NCBI RefSeq assembly: GCF_030812335.1
Contig: NZ_JAUSSN010000002.1
Location: 248,001-312,000 of the forward strand
Length of the DNA stretch: 64,000 nt
From: Pseudarthrobacter oxydans
GTDB taxonomy: Bacteria; Actinomycetota; Actinomycetes; Actinomycetales; Micrococcaceae
Direction: 5' to 3'
Under the pieces are notes generated by a model, which worked only from the letters and a program-made list of their open reading frames with translations, was not told the DNA's origin and made no database searches. Below, one piece after another: positions 54,107 through 62,232 of the stretch; within the stretch, counting starts at the first letter, position 1; each line of letters opens with the position of its first letter. Made by a program: the position numbers and the translations under genes.

Positions 54107-54160
54107 GTTAAGATCACGAAACATAAGGGAAACTGAAGCGAAACTGCGGTTGCCTAGTCT
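54107..54160 (+). promoter_or_regulatory. nirB promoter with four 11-bp-phased GlnR-like half-sites
   Basis: GTTAA (54107), GAAAC (54118), GAAAC (54129) and GAAAC (54140), each followed by exactly 6 bp, reproduce the GlnR spacing (gTnAC-n6-GaAAC repeats). A -10 TAGTCT lies at 54155-54160, so the last half-site overlaps the -35 area, as expected for activation. Regulator assignment is by pattern only. Confidence 0.65.
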
Positions 54161-54182
54161 GGATGGACACCTCGATTGAGAA

Positions 54183-54206
54183 GGCCGCAGTGCACCGACT
54201 GCGGCC
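54183..54206 (+). promoter_or_regulatory. leader hairpin before the nirB ribosome site
   Basis: GGCCGCAGT (54183-54191) and ACTGCGGCC (54198-54206) form a perfect 9-bp stem with a 6-nt loop in the roughly 57-nt leader. It ends 6 nt before the AAAGG that serves the GTG at 54224. It may influence translation or mRNA stability. The loop GCACCG does not fit the A1/G4 rule of ANTAR-target hairpins. Confidence 0.55.
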
Positions 54207-54223
54207 CATGCGAAAGGCCCACC

Positions 54224-56953
54224 GTGACCGGACAGACTTCAAGCCCCCAGAACCAGGGCGCAGAGCGCGCCACAGCACCGCGCCGCGTTGTGGTTGCCGG
54301 CGGCGGCCCTGCCGCCCACCGTTTCGCCGACGCCATGCACGCCCGGGGCCTGGACGGCTGGAACGTCACCGTCCTCACCGAGGAAGCCCACCTCCCCTAT
54401 GACCGCGTCGCGCTGAGCAAGGCCCTCACCGACGCCGACGTCGACCTCACGCTCGGCAGCGCCGCGATGTGGGACCACGAGGCGCTGACGCTGCAGACCG
54501 GCGAGCGCGTGACCGGCATCGACACCGCGGGCAAGACCGTGACCACCGCGGCCGGCACCGTCTACCCGTACGACGAACTGGTCGTCGCGACCGGCTCCGA
54601 CGCCGCCCGCCTGCCGATCCCGGGATCCGAACTCACCCACGTCTACCGCACGCTGGAAGATGTCTGGGCCATCAACAAGGCAATCGCGGAACTGACGGAG
54701 AAGCTGGGCCGCAAGGTCACCGCCGTCACCATCGGCGGCGGCCTGCTGGGCCTGGAATCCGCCGCCGGCACCGAGCAGCTCGGCGCCACCCCGATCGTCA
54801 TCAACGGCTCCCCCTGGCTGATGAACACCCAGCTGGACCAGGGCGCCGGGCAGGCCCTGGGCCGCCTGATCGAAGCCAAGGGCTTCACCGTCCACGGCGG
54901 CGTGTTCCCCTCCGAGGTCCTGTCCGACGACGACGGCCAGGTCACCGGCGTGCTGATGGCCGACGGCCGCATCATCGACGCCGACCTCGTGATCGTCGCG
55001 ATCGGCGTCAAACCCCGCGACGAGCTGTTCCGTGACGCCAACGGCCCGGCGGCCGAAGGCACCGAGTCGGAAGGCGCCGCGCCGCTGTTCGATCTCGGCC
55101 CGCGCGGCGGCGTCGTGATCTCCGACAGCTGCGAAACGCAGGTCCCCGGCATCTGGGCGATCGGCGAGGTCGCCAACTTCGGCGGCATGTGCCTGGGCCT
55201 CGTGGCTCCGGCCAACACCATGGCGGAGATCGTCGCGGACCGGCTGCACGGCGGCGACGCGACGTTCCCGGGCTTCGACACCGCCACCAAGCTCAAGCTC
55301 TCCGGCGTCGACGTCGCCAGCTTCGGCGATGCTTTCGCCCGGACCGAGCACGCGCTGGAAATCGTCTACGCCGACCCGGCCCGCGGTGTCTACCAGAAGA
55401 TCGTCACCACCGACGATGCGAAGACCCTGCTGGGCGGCATCTTCGTCGGGGACGCCACCCCGTACACGTCCCTGCGCCCCATGCTGGGCCGCGAACTGGC
55501 CGCCGAACCCGGCGCCTACCTCACCGCGGCCGGCGGCGGCGACGCCCCGGAAACGGAACTCCCGGACGACGCCATTCTGTGTTCCTGCAACAACGTCTCC
55601 GCCGGAACCATCCGCGACACCGTCAACGGCTGCGGCGCCTGCGACGGCAACGCCCCCGTCCAGGAGCTCGGCGAGCTCAAGGGCTGCACCCGCGCCGGGA
55701 CCAGCTGCGGTTCCTGTGTTCCGATGCTCAAGAAGCTGCTCGAAACGGAACTGACCAAGTCCGGCGTCGAGGTCTCCAAGGCCCTCTGCGAGCACATCGA
55801 GCTGTCCCGCCAGGAACTCTTCGAGACGATCCGGGTCCTCGAGCTGACCTCCTTCGAAGAGGTCATGGCCAAGTACGGCACCGGCGACGGCTGCGACATC
55901 TGCAAGCCGACCATCGCCAACATCCTGGCCAGCCAGAACAGCGCCTACGTCCTGGACGCGGGCCGCGGCACCCTGCAGGACACCAACGACCGTGCCCTGG
56001 CCAACATGCAGAAGGACGGCACCTACTCGGTGGTGCCGCGCATCGCCGGCGGTGAGATCACCCCGAAGAAGCTCGGCGTCATCGCCGCCGTGGCCGAGAA
56101 GTACAACCTCTACACCAAGATCACCGGCGGCCAGCGGATCGACATGTTCGGCGCCCGGCTGGAGCAGCTCCCGGAAATCTGGAAGGAACTGGTCGACGCC
56201 GGGTTCGAGTCCGGCCAGGCCTACGGCAAGAGCCTGCGCACGGTGAAGTCCTGCGTCGGTTCCACCTGGTGCCGCTTCGGGGTGCAGGACTCGGTGGCCA
56301 TGGCCATCCAGCTGGAGCTGCGCTACCGCGGCCTCCGCAGCCCGCACAAGCTCAAAATGGGTGTCTCCGGCTGCGCCCGGGAATGCGCCGAGGCCCGCGG
56401 CAAGGACGTCGGCGTCATCGCCACCGCGGACGGCTGGAACCTTTACGTCGGCGGCAACGGCGGCGCCACCCCGGCGCACGCCCAGCTGCTGGCCAAGGAC
56501 CTCGACGACGAAACCCTGCTGAAGTACATCGACCGCTACTTCATGTACTACATCCGCACGGCCGACCGCCTGCAGCGCACGGCGCGGTGGCAGGAGGAGC
56601 TCGCCGGCGGCATCAAGCACGTCGAGGACGTGGTGGTCCACGACACCCTGGGCATCGCCGCGGACCTCGAGGCCGCCATGGCCAGGCACGTCGACACCTA
56701 CGTCGACGAGTGGGCCGACACGCTGAAGGATCCCGAGCGCCTCCGCCGCTTCCGCTCCTTCGTCAACGCCCCGGACCAGAAGGACGATTCGATCACCTTC
56801 GTCTCCGATGAGCGCGGCCAGATGCGCCCCGCCACGGCGGAGGAGAAAGCCCTGGCCGCCCAGCAGCCTGTCGTGATCGCCTCCAGCATCCCGGTCCGGC
56901 CCTCCGACACCCCCGCCAGGGACGACAACACAGTCCAGGAAAGTAAGGTCTAG
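54224..56953 (+). CDS. nirB: NADH-dependent nitrite reductase large subunit
   Basis: A 909-residue NirB. FAD/NAD(P) domains come first (VVVAGGGPAAHRFADAM, TIGGGLLGLESAAG). Two BFD-like [2Fe-2S] regions follow (ILCSCNNVSAGTI ... TSCGSC, and TGDGCDICKP). The sulfite/nitrite reductase half comes last, with siroheme-4Fe-4S ligands in SCVGSTWCRFG and SGCARECAEARG. It reduces nitrite to ammonium with NADH. Start: GTG at 54224, supported by AAAGG 7 nt upstream; an in-frame TTG at 54176 lies within the leader hairpin region and is rejected. It is followed after 2 bp by cobA, which makes the siroheme precursor. Confidence 0.96.
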   Translation: MTGQTSSPQNQGAERATAPRRVVVAGGGPAAHRFADAMHARGLDGWNVTVLTEEAHLPYDRVALSKALTDADVDLTLGSAAMWDHEALTLQTGERVTGIDTAGKTVTTAAGTVYPYDELVVATGSDAARLPIPGSELTHVYRTLEDVWAINKAIAELTEKLGRKVTAVTIGGGLLGLESAAGTEQLGATPIVINGSPWLMNTQLDQGAGQALGRLIEAKGFTVHGGVFPSEVLSDDDGQVTGVLMADGRIIDADLVIVAIGVKPRDELFRDANGPAAEGTESEGAAPLFDLGPRGGVVISDSCETQVPGIWAIGEVANFGGMCLGLVAPANTMAEIVADRLHGGDATFPGFDTATKLKLSGVDVASFGDAFARTEHALEIVYADPARGVYQKIVTTDDAKTLLGGIFVGDATPYTSLRPMLGRELAAEPGAYLTAAGGGDAPETELPDDAILCSCNNVSAGTIRDTVNGCGACDGNAPVQELGELKGCTRAGTSCGSCVPMLKKLLETELTKSGVEVSKALCEHIELSRQELFETIRVLELTSFEEVMAKYGTGDGCDICKPTIANILASQNSAYVLDAGRGTLQDTNDRALANMQKDGTYSVVPRIAGGEITPKKLGVIAAVAEKYNLYTKITGGQRIDMFGARLEQLPEIWKELVDAGFESGQAYGKSLRTVKSCVGSTWCRFGVQDSVAMAIQLELRYRGLRSPHKLKMGVSGCARECAEARGKDVGVIATADGWNLYVGGNGGATPAHAQLLAKDLDDETLLKYIDRYFMYYIRTADRLQRTARWQEELAGGIKHVEDVVVHDTLGIAADLEAAMARHVDTYVDEWADTLKDPERLRRFRSFVNAPDQKDDSITFVSDERGQMRPATAEEKALAAQQPVVIASSIPVRPSDTPARDDNTVQESKV

Positions 56954-56955
56954 CC

Positions 56956-57990
56956 ATGCAGCTCAGCATCGATCTCAGCGGACGCGAAGTCCTTGTCACC
57001 GGCTCGGACACCGCTGCACGCCAGGCCGTCCGCCGCTACCGTGCGGCCGGCGCCGTCGTCACCCGGCTGAGCAGCCCGGGCGGTGCCCGGCACGACGGCC
57101 CGCTGCCCGAGCGTCCCTTCCTGGTCGCCGCCGTCGACGACGGCCAGCCCGGCTGGGAGGCGCTGCTGGACCGCTGCCGCGAAAACGGCATCCCGGTCGC
57201 CGCGGAGCCGGCCGCCGGCCCCGCCGGCCACGTCACCCTGGTCGGCGGCGGGCCCGGCACCACCGAGCTGCTGACCGTCGCCGCGGTCAAGGCCCTGCGG
57301 GACGCCGACGTTGTCTTCTACGACCGGCTCGCCCCGTACCAGGAACTGCCCGCGCTGAGCACGGCGGAGCTGGTGGATGTGGGCAAGCGCCCCGGCCACC
57401 ACAAGGTCAGCCAGTCCGGCATCGAGGACCTCATGGTGGAGGCCGCCCTGGCCGGGAAGAACGTCGTGCGGCTCAAGGGCGGGGACCCGTATGTGTTCGG
57501 CCGCGGCGGCGAGGAAGTGGCCTCCTGCGTGAAGGCCGGTGTGCCCGTCCGGGTGATCTCCGGCGTGACGAGCGCCATTTCGGTCCCGGCCGCGGCCGGA
57601 ATCCCGGTCACCCACCGCGAGGTCAGCCACATGTTCACCGTGGTTTCCGGCCACGCCCCGCTGACCGAGAAGGAGCACATGCACCTCGCCGGACTCGGCG
57701 GGACCATCGTGGTGCTGATGGGCATCGGGACCCTGCACCAGCTCGCCGCCGGGCTGCGCCGGGCGGGGATGCGCGCGGACATGCCGATGGCCGTCGTCGA
57801 GCGCGGCTACCGCCCCGGACAGCGCACCACCATCGCCGAGCTGGGCACCATCACGACGGCGGCTGCGGAATGCAGCAACCCCGCCGTGCTGGTGATCGGC
57901 GACGTCGTCCGTGTGGCCGAAGCCAACCGGGGCTGCGCGGAAGCCGAAGCCGACCTGGACCGCCTCGCCGCGTCCCTGATGGGAGCGTGA
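56956..57990 (+). CDS. cobA: uroporphyrinogen-III C-methyltransferase with vestigial CysG N-domain
   Basis: A 344-residue protein. Residues about 90-335 are a complete SUMT: VTLVGGGPGTTELLT, DVVFYDRL, VGKRPGHHKVSQ, VVRLKGGDPYVFGRGGEE and the SAM-binding VMGIGTL-type segment. It makes precorrin-2 for siroheme. The first 85 residues resemble only the Rossmann core of CysG's dehydrogenase domain, with the GGG NAD-binding motif altered to VTGSDTAARQ and the rest missing, so dehydrogenase/ferrochelatase activity must come from elsewhere. It is located 2 bp after nirB, whose cofactor it helps make. The next gene overlaps its stop. Confidence 0.93.
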   Translation: MQLSIDLSGREVLVTGSDTAARQAVRRYRAAGAVVTRLSSPGGARHDGPLPERPFLVAAVDDGQPGWEALLDRCRENGIPVAAEPAAGPAGHVTLVGGGPGTTELLTVAAVKALRDADVVFYDRLAPYQELPALSTAELVDVGKRPGHHKVSQSGIEDLMVEAALAGKNVVRLKGGDPYVFGRGGEEVASCVKAGVPVRVISGVTSAISVPAAAGIPVTHREVSHMFTVVSGHAPLTEKEHMHLAGLGGTIVVLMGIGTLHQLAAGLRRAGMRADMPMAVVERGYRPGQRTTIAELGTITTAAAECSNPAVLVIGDVVRVAEANRGCAEAEADLDRLAASLMGA

Positions 57991-59195
57991 GGACCGTGAG
58001 CGCGCTCAACGCCATCGCCCCGTCCGGGCCGCCCGGCCCTGGCCCCGGCACTGCGCCGGCCACCGTGGCGGAGGCAGCACCGGGGACTGCCGCGGAGACC
58101 GTGGAGCTGCCGCTGGAGGGCTTCCGGATCGGCGTGACCTCGCACCGCCGGTCCCAGGACCTGATCGAGGCCCTGGAGCGGCGCGGCGCCGAGGTGCTGC
58201 ATGCGCCGGCGCTGAAGATCGCCCCGGTACAGGAGGACGTGAACCTGATCGAGGACACCCGGGCCGTCATCGCCGCACGCCCCGAACTGTGCATCGCCAC
58301 CACCGCCTACGGCATGCGGCGCTGGTGCGAGGCCGCCGACACCTTCGGGATCGGCGAGCAGCTGCTCGAAACCCTCGGCGCCACCCGGATGTTCGTCCGC
58401 GGACCCAAGGCCCGCGGCGCGGTCCGCGCGGCCGGGCTGGCCGACGTCGGGATCAGCAGCGACGAAACCACCGCCACACTGGTGGACATGCTCCTTGCCG
58501 AGGGGGTCCGCGGCAAGACCGTCGCGGTGCAGCTGCACGGCTACACCGATGTCCGCCAGCTCGAACGCCTCCGGATGTCCGGCGCAACCGTCCTCACCGT
58601 GACCCCGTACCGCTGGGTCAAGCCCGACGGCGCCGACCGGCTGCCGCGGCTGATCGAGGCCGCGTGCAGCGGCAACCTGGACGTGCTGACCTTCACCAGC
58701 GCCCCCGCAGTGGACGCCATGTGGAGCACCGCGCACGAGATGGGCCTGTACAAGCAGCTCGTGGAGAGCCTGAAGACCACGGTGGCGACCGCCGTCGTCG
58801 GCCCGGTCACGGCGCAGCCGCTCATCGATGCCGGACTGCAGCCGCTGGTCCCGGACCGGTTCCGGATGGGCGCCCTGATCCGGCTCGTCGTGGAGCACCT
58901 TGCCCTCAACCACGTCCGCCGCGTGGACACCGTCTCGGGTCGCGTGGAGCTCCGCGGCCGCTCGCTGCGGATCGACGGCGAGGCCGTGGAGCTGGCTCCC
59001 GCCCCGCTCCTGCTGCTGCGGGCGCTCCTGGGCGCCGGCGGCGCGGTGCTGTCCCGTGAGTCGCTGTCCGAACTGCTGGAACTCCGCGGTTCGGTCCATG
59101 CCCTGGACATGACGGTGAGCCGGCTGCGCTCCGCCCTGCCGGACGGCCGGCTCGTGGAAACCGTGGTGAAGCGCGGCTACCGGATCCGGGTGTGA
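57987..59195 (+). CDS. hemD: uroporphyrinogen-III synthase fused to an OmpR-type winged helix
   Basis: A 402-residue fusion. Residues about 40-300 are a HemD fold (GFRIGVTSHRRSQDLIEALERRG at the start; FTSAPAVDAMW and VVGPVTAQPLIDAGL later). Residues about 310-402 form a winged-helix DNA-binding domain of response-regulator type (LLLLRALLGAGGAVLSRESL, then ALDMTVSRLRSALPDG ending in GYRIRV). The same fusion exists in mycobacteria (Rv0260c) and is thought to regulate nitrite assimilation. GTG at 57987 overlaps the cobA stop (GTGA); GTG at 57996, with GAGG before it, is an equal alternative. It may sense tetrapyrrole status and act on this very cluster. Confidence 0.9.
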   Translation: MRTVSALNAIAPSGPPGPGPGTAPATVAEAAPGTAAETVELPLEGFRIGVTSHRRSQDLIEALERRGAEVLHAPALKIAPVQEDVNLIEDTRAVIAARPELCIATTAYGMRRWCEAADTFGIGEQLLETLGATRMFVRGPKARGAVRAAGLADVGISSDETTATLVDMLLAEGVRGKTVAVQLHGYTDVRQLERLRMSGATVLTVTPYRWVKPDGADRLPRLIEAACSGNLDVLTFTSAPAVDAMWSTAHEMGLYKQLVESLKTTVATAVVGPVTAQPLIDAGLQPLVPDRFRMGALIRLVVEHLALNHVRRVDTVSGRVELRGRSLRIDGEAVELAPAPLLLLRALLGAGGAVLSRESLSELLELRGSVHALDMTVSRLRSALPDGRLVETVVKRGYRIRV

Positions 59196-59343
59196 CTCAC
59201 GGCATTACTGGCCGGTAAACATTGGCGAACGGACGGCGAAAATCCCGCAACACCGGGGAAACACGCCGGAAAGATCACCCGCCTACGCTGGGTTCATCAA
59301 GCAGTCAGGCCACACCACGGGCCACCAGCGAAAGGGCCTCACC

Positions 59344-60204
59344 ATGTCCGCCACCCCCACCGTTTCCGCCGATTCCCAGACCCGGCCCCGGATCGTCATC
59401 GCCGGGGCCGGCCCCGCCGCGCAGGCCCTCGTCCGCCAGCTCACCCGGACTCCGTTCGCCGGCGGGATCACGGTGCTCAGCAACCGGGATGACGCCCCCG
59501 AGGAGCTGCTGGAACTCGCCGCCCTCCCCCAGGTCTCCGTCCGCTTCGGCCAGCCGGCGAGCTACATCGACCCGGACAGCCGCTACGTCACCACCTCGGA
59601 CGGCCTGGAATTCAACTACGACCAGCTGGTCATCGCGACCGGTTCCTCCCCCGCCGGCCCGCCGCTGGCAGGTGAAGGCCGGTGCCTGAACTACTCCACC
59701 ATCGACGACGCCGCCCGGCTGGGCGAGGCCGTCAAGGACGTCACCCGCGTCCTGGGCCGCCGGCCACTGGGCATCCTGGTCGGCACCGGAACGGCCGCGG
59801 GCCAGGCCGAGGCCGTGCTGCGCGCCCGCGGCGTCAGCCCGATCCGCACCACGCAGCGGCCGGCCGCTGTCGTTCCCACCCTCGCCGGTTCGACGCTCGC
59901 TGCCGCCGGGATTGTGTTCGAGGACGGCTCCAGCATGGCCGGGGATCTGGTGGTCCTGGCCGAGGAGCCGGTTGCCCGCGACGCCCTCGCGGTCAGCGCC
60001 GGCCTGAAGACGGCGCGCCAGGGCGGGATTGTGATCGGCCGTGACTTCCGCACCTCCGTCCCGGGGATCTGGGCCATCGGGGATGCCGCCGTGTTCGACG
60101 GCGTCCGGCTGGGGCTGCTCGTGGCCGCCTCCTCCGCCGCCTCGGTCTGCGCCTCCCAGCTGCTCCGCGCCGGCCTCGCCGAGCCGTTCGCCAACGCCGC
60201 CTGA
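59344..60204 (+). CDS. truncated NirB-like FAD-dependent oxidoreductase
   Basis: A 286-residue flavoprotein equal to the N-terminal FAD/NAD(P) portion of NirB. The FAD site [26 protein letters not shown], a second Rossmann-like motif [17 protein letters not shown] and the closing [13 protein letters not shown] are visible. It has no cluster domain, no siroheme domain and a shortened middle. It could recycle electron carriers for nitrite reduction or have become a redox sensor. Start: ATG at 59344 with AAAGGG 9 nt upstream. A promoter -10 TACGCT (59283-59288) and a weak run of 11-bp-phased A-rich half-sites (59216-59253) precede it. A perfect hairpin follows at 60252. Confidence 0.82.
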   Translation: MSATPTVSADSQTRPRIVIAGAGPAAQALVRQLTRTPFAGGITVLSNRDDAPEELLELAALPQVSVRFGQPASYIDPDSRYVTTSDGLEFNYDQLVIATGSSPAGPPLAGEGRCLNYSTIDDAARLGEAVKDVTRVLGRRPLGILVGTGTAAGQAEAVLRARGVSPIRTTQRPAAVVPTLAGSTLAAAGIVFEDGSSMAGDLVVLAEEPVARDALAVSAGLKTARQGGIVIGRDFRTSVPGIWAIGDAAVFDGVRLGLLVAASSAASVCASQLLRAGLAEPFANAA

Positions 60205-60248
60205 ACCACTGTCTGAACCGCGGTCTGACCCGCTGCCTGGACCGCTGC
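60201..60248. repeat. 12-bp tandem repeat x4 starting at the stop codon
   Basis: Units 60201-60212, 60213-60224, 60225-60236 and 60237-60248 follow CTGAACCGCTGT-like sequence with 2-4 changes each. The first unit contains the stop codon TGA of the flavoprotein gene. Confidence 0.85.
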
Positions 60249-60251
60249 GTG

Positions 60252-60291
60252 GCCACAACGGGACGCCCTCCGGAGGGCGTCCCGTTGTGGC
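60252..60291 (+). terminator. 20-bp palindromic terminator
   Basis: Arms 60252-60271 and 60272-60291 are exact complements with no spacer. It lies 47 bp after the flavoprotein stop and 34 bp before the deoC start, separating the nitrite region from deoC. It lacks a T-run. Confidence 0.8.
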
Positions 60292-60325
60292 AAGATGGAC
60301 ACCTGAGAAGCCACGAAGGGACCCC

Positions 60326-61036
60326 ATGAGCAACGAAGCCGCCGCGACCGCCGGAAGCACCACCCCCGCTAACATTGCCTCCTACATTGACCACACCCTG
60401 CTCAAGCCGGAGGCAAGCGAGGCCGAGATCCTCAAGGTCTGCGCCGAGGCGGCCGAGTACCGGTTCAAGTCCGTGTGTGTCAACCCGGTGTGGGTCAAGA
60501 CGGTCAAGAAGGCGCTGAAAGGCTCCGGCGTGCTGACGTGTTCTGTCGTCGGTTTCCCCCTGGGCGCCACGCCCAGCGACGTCAAGGCCTTTGAGGCCCG
60601 CGGCGCGGTGCTGGACGGCGCCGAAGAAGTCGACATGGTGATCAACATTGCCGCGGCCCGGGCCAACGACAAGGGCGCCCTGGTCGATGACATCACGCCC
60701 GTCGCCGAGGCCGTGCACGACGGCGGCGCCATCCTGAAGGTCATCATCGAAACGGCCCTGCTGGACGACGCCCAGAAGGTGCTGGCCTGCGAGGCGGCCG
60801 TGGCGGCGGGCGCCGACTTCGTGAAGACGTCCACCGGCTTCAACGGCGGCGGCGCCACCGCCGAGGACGTCGCGCTGATGCGCCGCACCGTGGGCCCGGA
60901 CCTGGGCGTCAAGGCCTCGGGCGGGGTGCGTTCGCTCGCCGACGCGCAGGCTATGATTGCTGCAGGTGCAACACGAATTGGCGCCAGCTCCGGCATCGCG
61001 ATCGTCAAGGGTGAACAGGGTTCCTCCGCGTACTGA
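60326..61036 (+). CDS. deoC: deoxyribose-phosphate aldolase
   Basis: A 236-residue class I aldolase. [12 protein letters not shown] at the start, [20 protein letters not shown], the Schiff-base lysine in DFVKTSTGF, and the second lysine in VKASGGVRS are all present. It cleaves 2-deoxyribose 5-phosphate into glyceraldehyde 3-phosphate and acetaldehyde in deoxynucleoside catabolism. Start: ATG at 60326 with GAAGGGA 5 nt upstream. It is followed 63 bp later by a small membrane protein that may share its transcript. Confidence 0.96.
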   Translation: MSNEAAATAGSTTPANIASYIDHTLLKPEASEAEILKVCAEAAEYRFKSVCVNPVWVKTVKKALKGSGVLTCSVVGFPLGATPSDVKAFEARGAVLDGAEEVDMVINIAAARANDKGALVDDITPVAEAVHDGGAILKVIIETALLDDAQKVLACEAAVAAGADFVKTSTGFNGGGATAEDVALMRRTVGPDLGVKASGGVRSLADAQAMIAAGATRIGASSGIAIVKGEQGSSAY

Positions 61037-61099
61037 CTGCTATCCGATAACAACCGAAGCCGCCACAGTTTTGAGCCCCACGGGGCCGAGGAGGAACGA

Positions 61100-61330
61100 A
61101 TGTCCAGCAAGACCACCACCGCCACGACGCCGCAGAACGAGAACAGCCTCGGCTCCAGCATCATCCTGTTCGTCCTGATGATGGCCCTCTTCGCCGGATC
61201 CCTGTACTCGCTGAGCTTCCTGACGCTGGGCAACCCGTGGCCGATGGCCGCGTGCCTCATCCTGTTCGCCCTGGCGTTCTGGATTCCGCAGACCGTCACC
61301 GGCCGCTCGGATTCCGCGGGCGAATTCTAG
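61100..61330 (+). CDS. small two-helix membrane protein
   Basis: A 76-residue protein with a polar Thr/Asn-rich N-terminus and two hydrophobic helices (about residues 18-42 and 48-66), ending in a polar tail. No family is named; small proteins of this layout are common next to deoC in Micrococcaceae, as far as can be judged. Start: ATG at 61100 with a strong GAGGAGG 7 nt upstream, which supports real translation. Confidence 0.75.
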   Translation: MSSKTTTATTPQNENSLGSSIILFVLMMALFAGSLYSLSFLTLGNPWPMAACLILFALAFWIPQTVTGRSDSAGEF

Positions 61331-61350
61331 ACACCACGTCCTCAAAAGAA

Positions 61351-61378
61351 CTGAAGCTCCGGATCTCCGGAGCTTCAG
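61351..61378. terminator. bidirectional terminator hairpin
   Basis: CTGAAGCTCCGG (61351-61362) / CCGGAGCTTCAG (61367-61378) with a 4-nt loop, followed by TCGTTT on the plus strand. It lies between convergent genes and includes the last codons of the leftward membrane hydrolase gene. Confidence 0.8.
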
Positions 61379-62229
61379 TCGTTTAAGCGGTGATCATACG
61401 CGGACGCGAGCACCCCGATGAGGCTCTGGATCAGCCCGGTCCCCAGGGCGACGGCGTCCGGCCAGTGCAGCCGGGCCAGGGCCAGGACCGCGCCGAACAG
61501 GCCAATCATGGCGTAGGCGCTGACCGGGATCAGCACGAACCATTCCCGCCGCGAGCCCGCACGGCCCAGCAGGGGGATGGAGAACGCCCCGTTGGACCTC
61601 CAGACGTTCCTGAGCAGCGGCAGTTTCCGCAGGAGCTTCGGCGGCTTGATCACGATGGGCCAGAGCAGCGGCACTCCCCCGGTGGTGATCATGTCCCCGA
61701 CGATATGGACCAGCACCCCGGTCAGCATCGAGACCGGCAGCCAGGTCCACTGGTGCGGCGCGAACCAGGTCACCAGCCCGGCCATGGTGAGGGCGAAGAC
61801 CCAGTTGCTGATCCAGCCGTACTTCGGGAAGAGTTTGAGCGCTTTGGCGGCGATGTTGATCATAAACATGCACAGCAGCCCGGCGCCCACCGACAGCAGC
61901 CCCCAGTCCGTCTGCAGCTGGAACTGTCCGGCCAGCGCCGCGAGCAGCACAAAGAAGGCCGCGCCGAGCAAGGAATGCGTGCCCTGCCGGTGCCCGCCGG
62001 AAACGTTCTCGATGCCGACGGCGATCACGTTCGACAGCGGCGGCAGCGAATGCGCCACCGTGCTGGAGCGGTGGTCCCAGTCGCAGACCAGGGCCGTGCC
62101 CGCCGTCGCCATCCCGCCGATCACAATCCCGGTCGCGTCCAGCGGATACCAGCCCAGCGCGTACGGCCCCGTCGAGGCAATAGCCACCCACGCCGCGGCC
62201 CCCGACGCGGCGTGGTGTCCTCCCATCAC
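61375..62229 (-). CDS. YdjM-type membrane-bound metal-dependent hydrolase
   Basis: A 284-residue multi-pass membrane protein of the YdjM/DUF457 family. The metal-binding motifs MGGHHAASG at the N-terminus, DWDHRSSTVAHSLPP near 50 and SGGHRQGTHSLLG near 80 are intact. About six helices follow, with VLVHIVGDMITTGGVPLLWP in the middle. E. coli YdjM is a LexA-regulated inner-membrane protein; the reaction is unknown. Start: ATG at 62227-62229 (ATG ATG; the second is possible). It begins 3 bp after the mfd stop, so it is co-transcribed with this repair gene. Confidence 0.88.
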   Translation of the reverse strand: MMGGHHAASGAAAWVAIASTGPYALGWYPLDATGIVIGGMATAGTALVCDWDHRSSTVAHSLPPLSNVIAVGIENVSGGHRQGTHSLLGAAFFVLLAALAGQFQLQTDWGLLSVGAGLLCMFMINIAAKALKLFPKYGWISNWVFALTMAGLVTWFAPHQWTWLPVSMLTGVLVHIVGDMITTGGVPLLWPIVIKPPKLLRKLPLLRNVWRSNGAFSIPLLGRAGSRREWFVLIPVSAYAMIGLFGAVLALARLHWPDAVALGTGLIQSLIGVLASAYDHRLND

Positions 62230-62232
62230 TGG

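Noticed and set aside
54183..54206. nirB leader hairpin as an ANTAR antiterminator target
   Set aside because: Only one hairpin is present and its hexaloop GCACCG lacks the A1 and G4 bases of the ANTAR motif.
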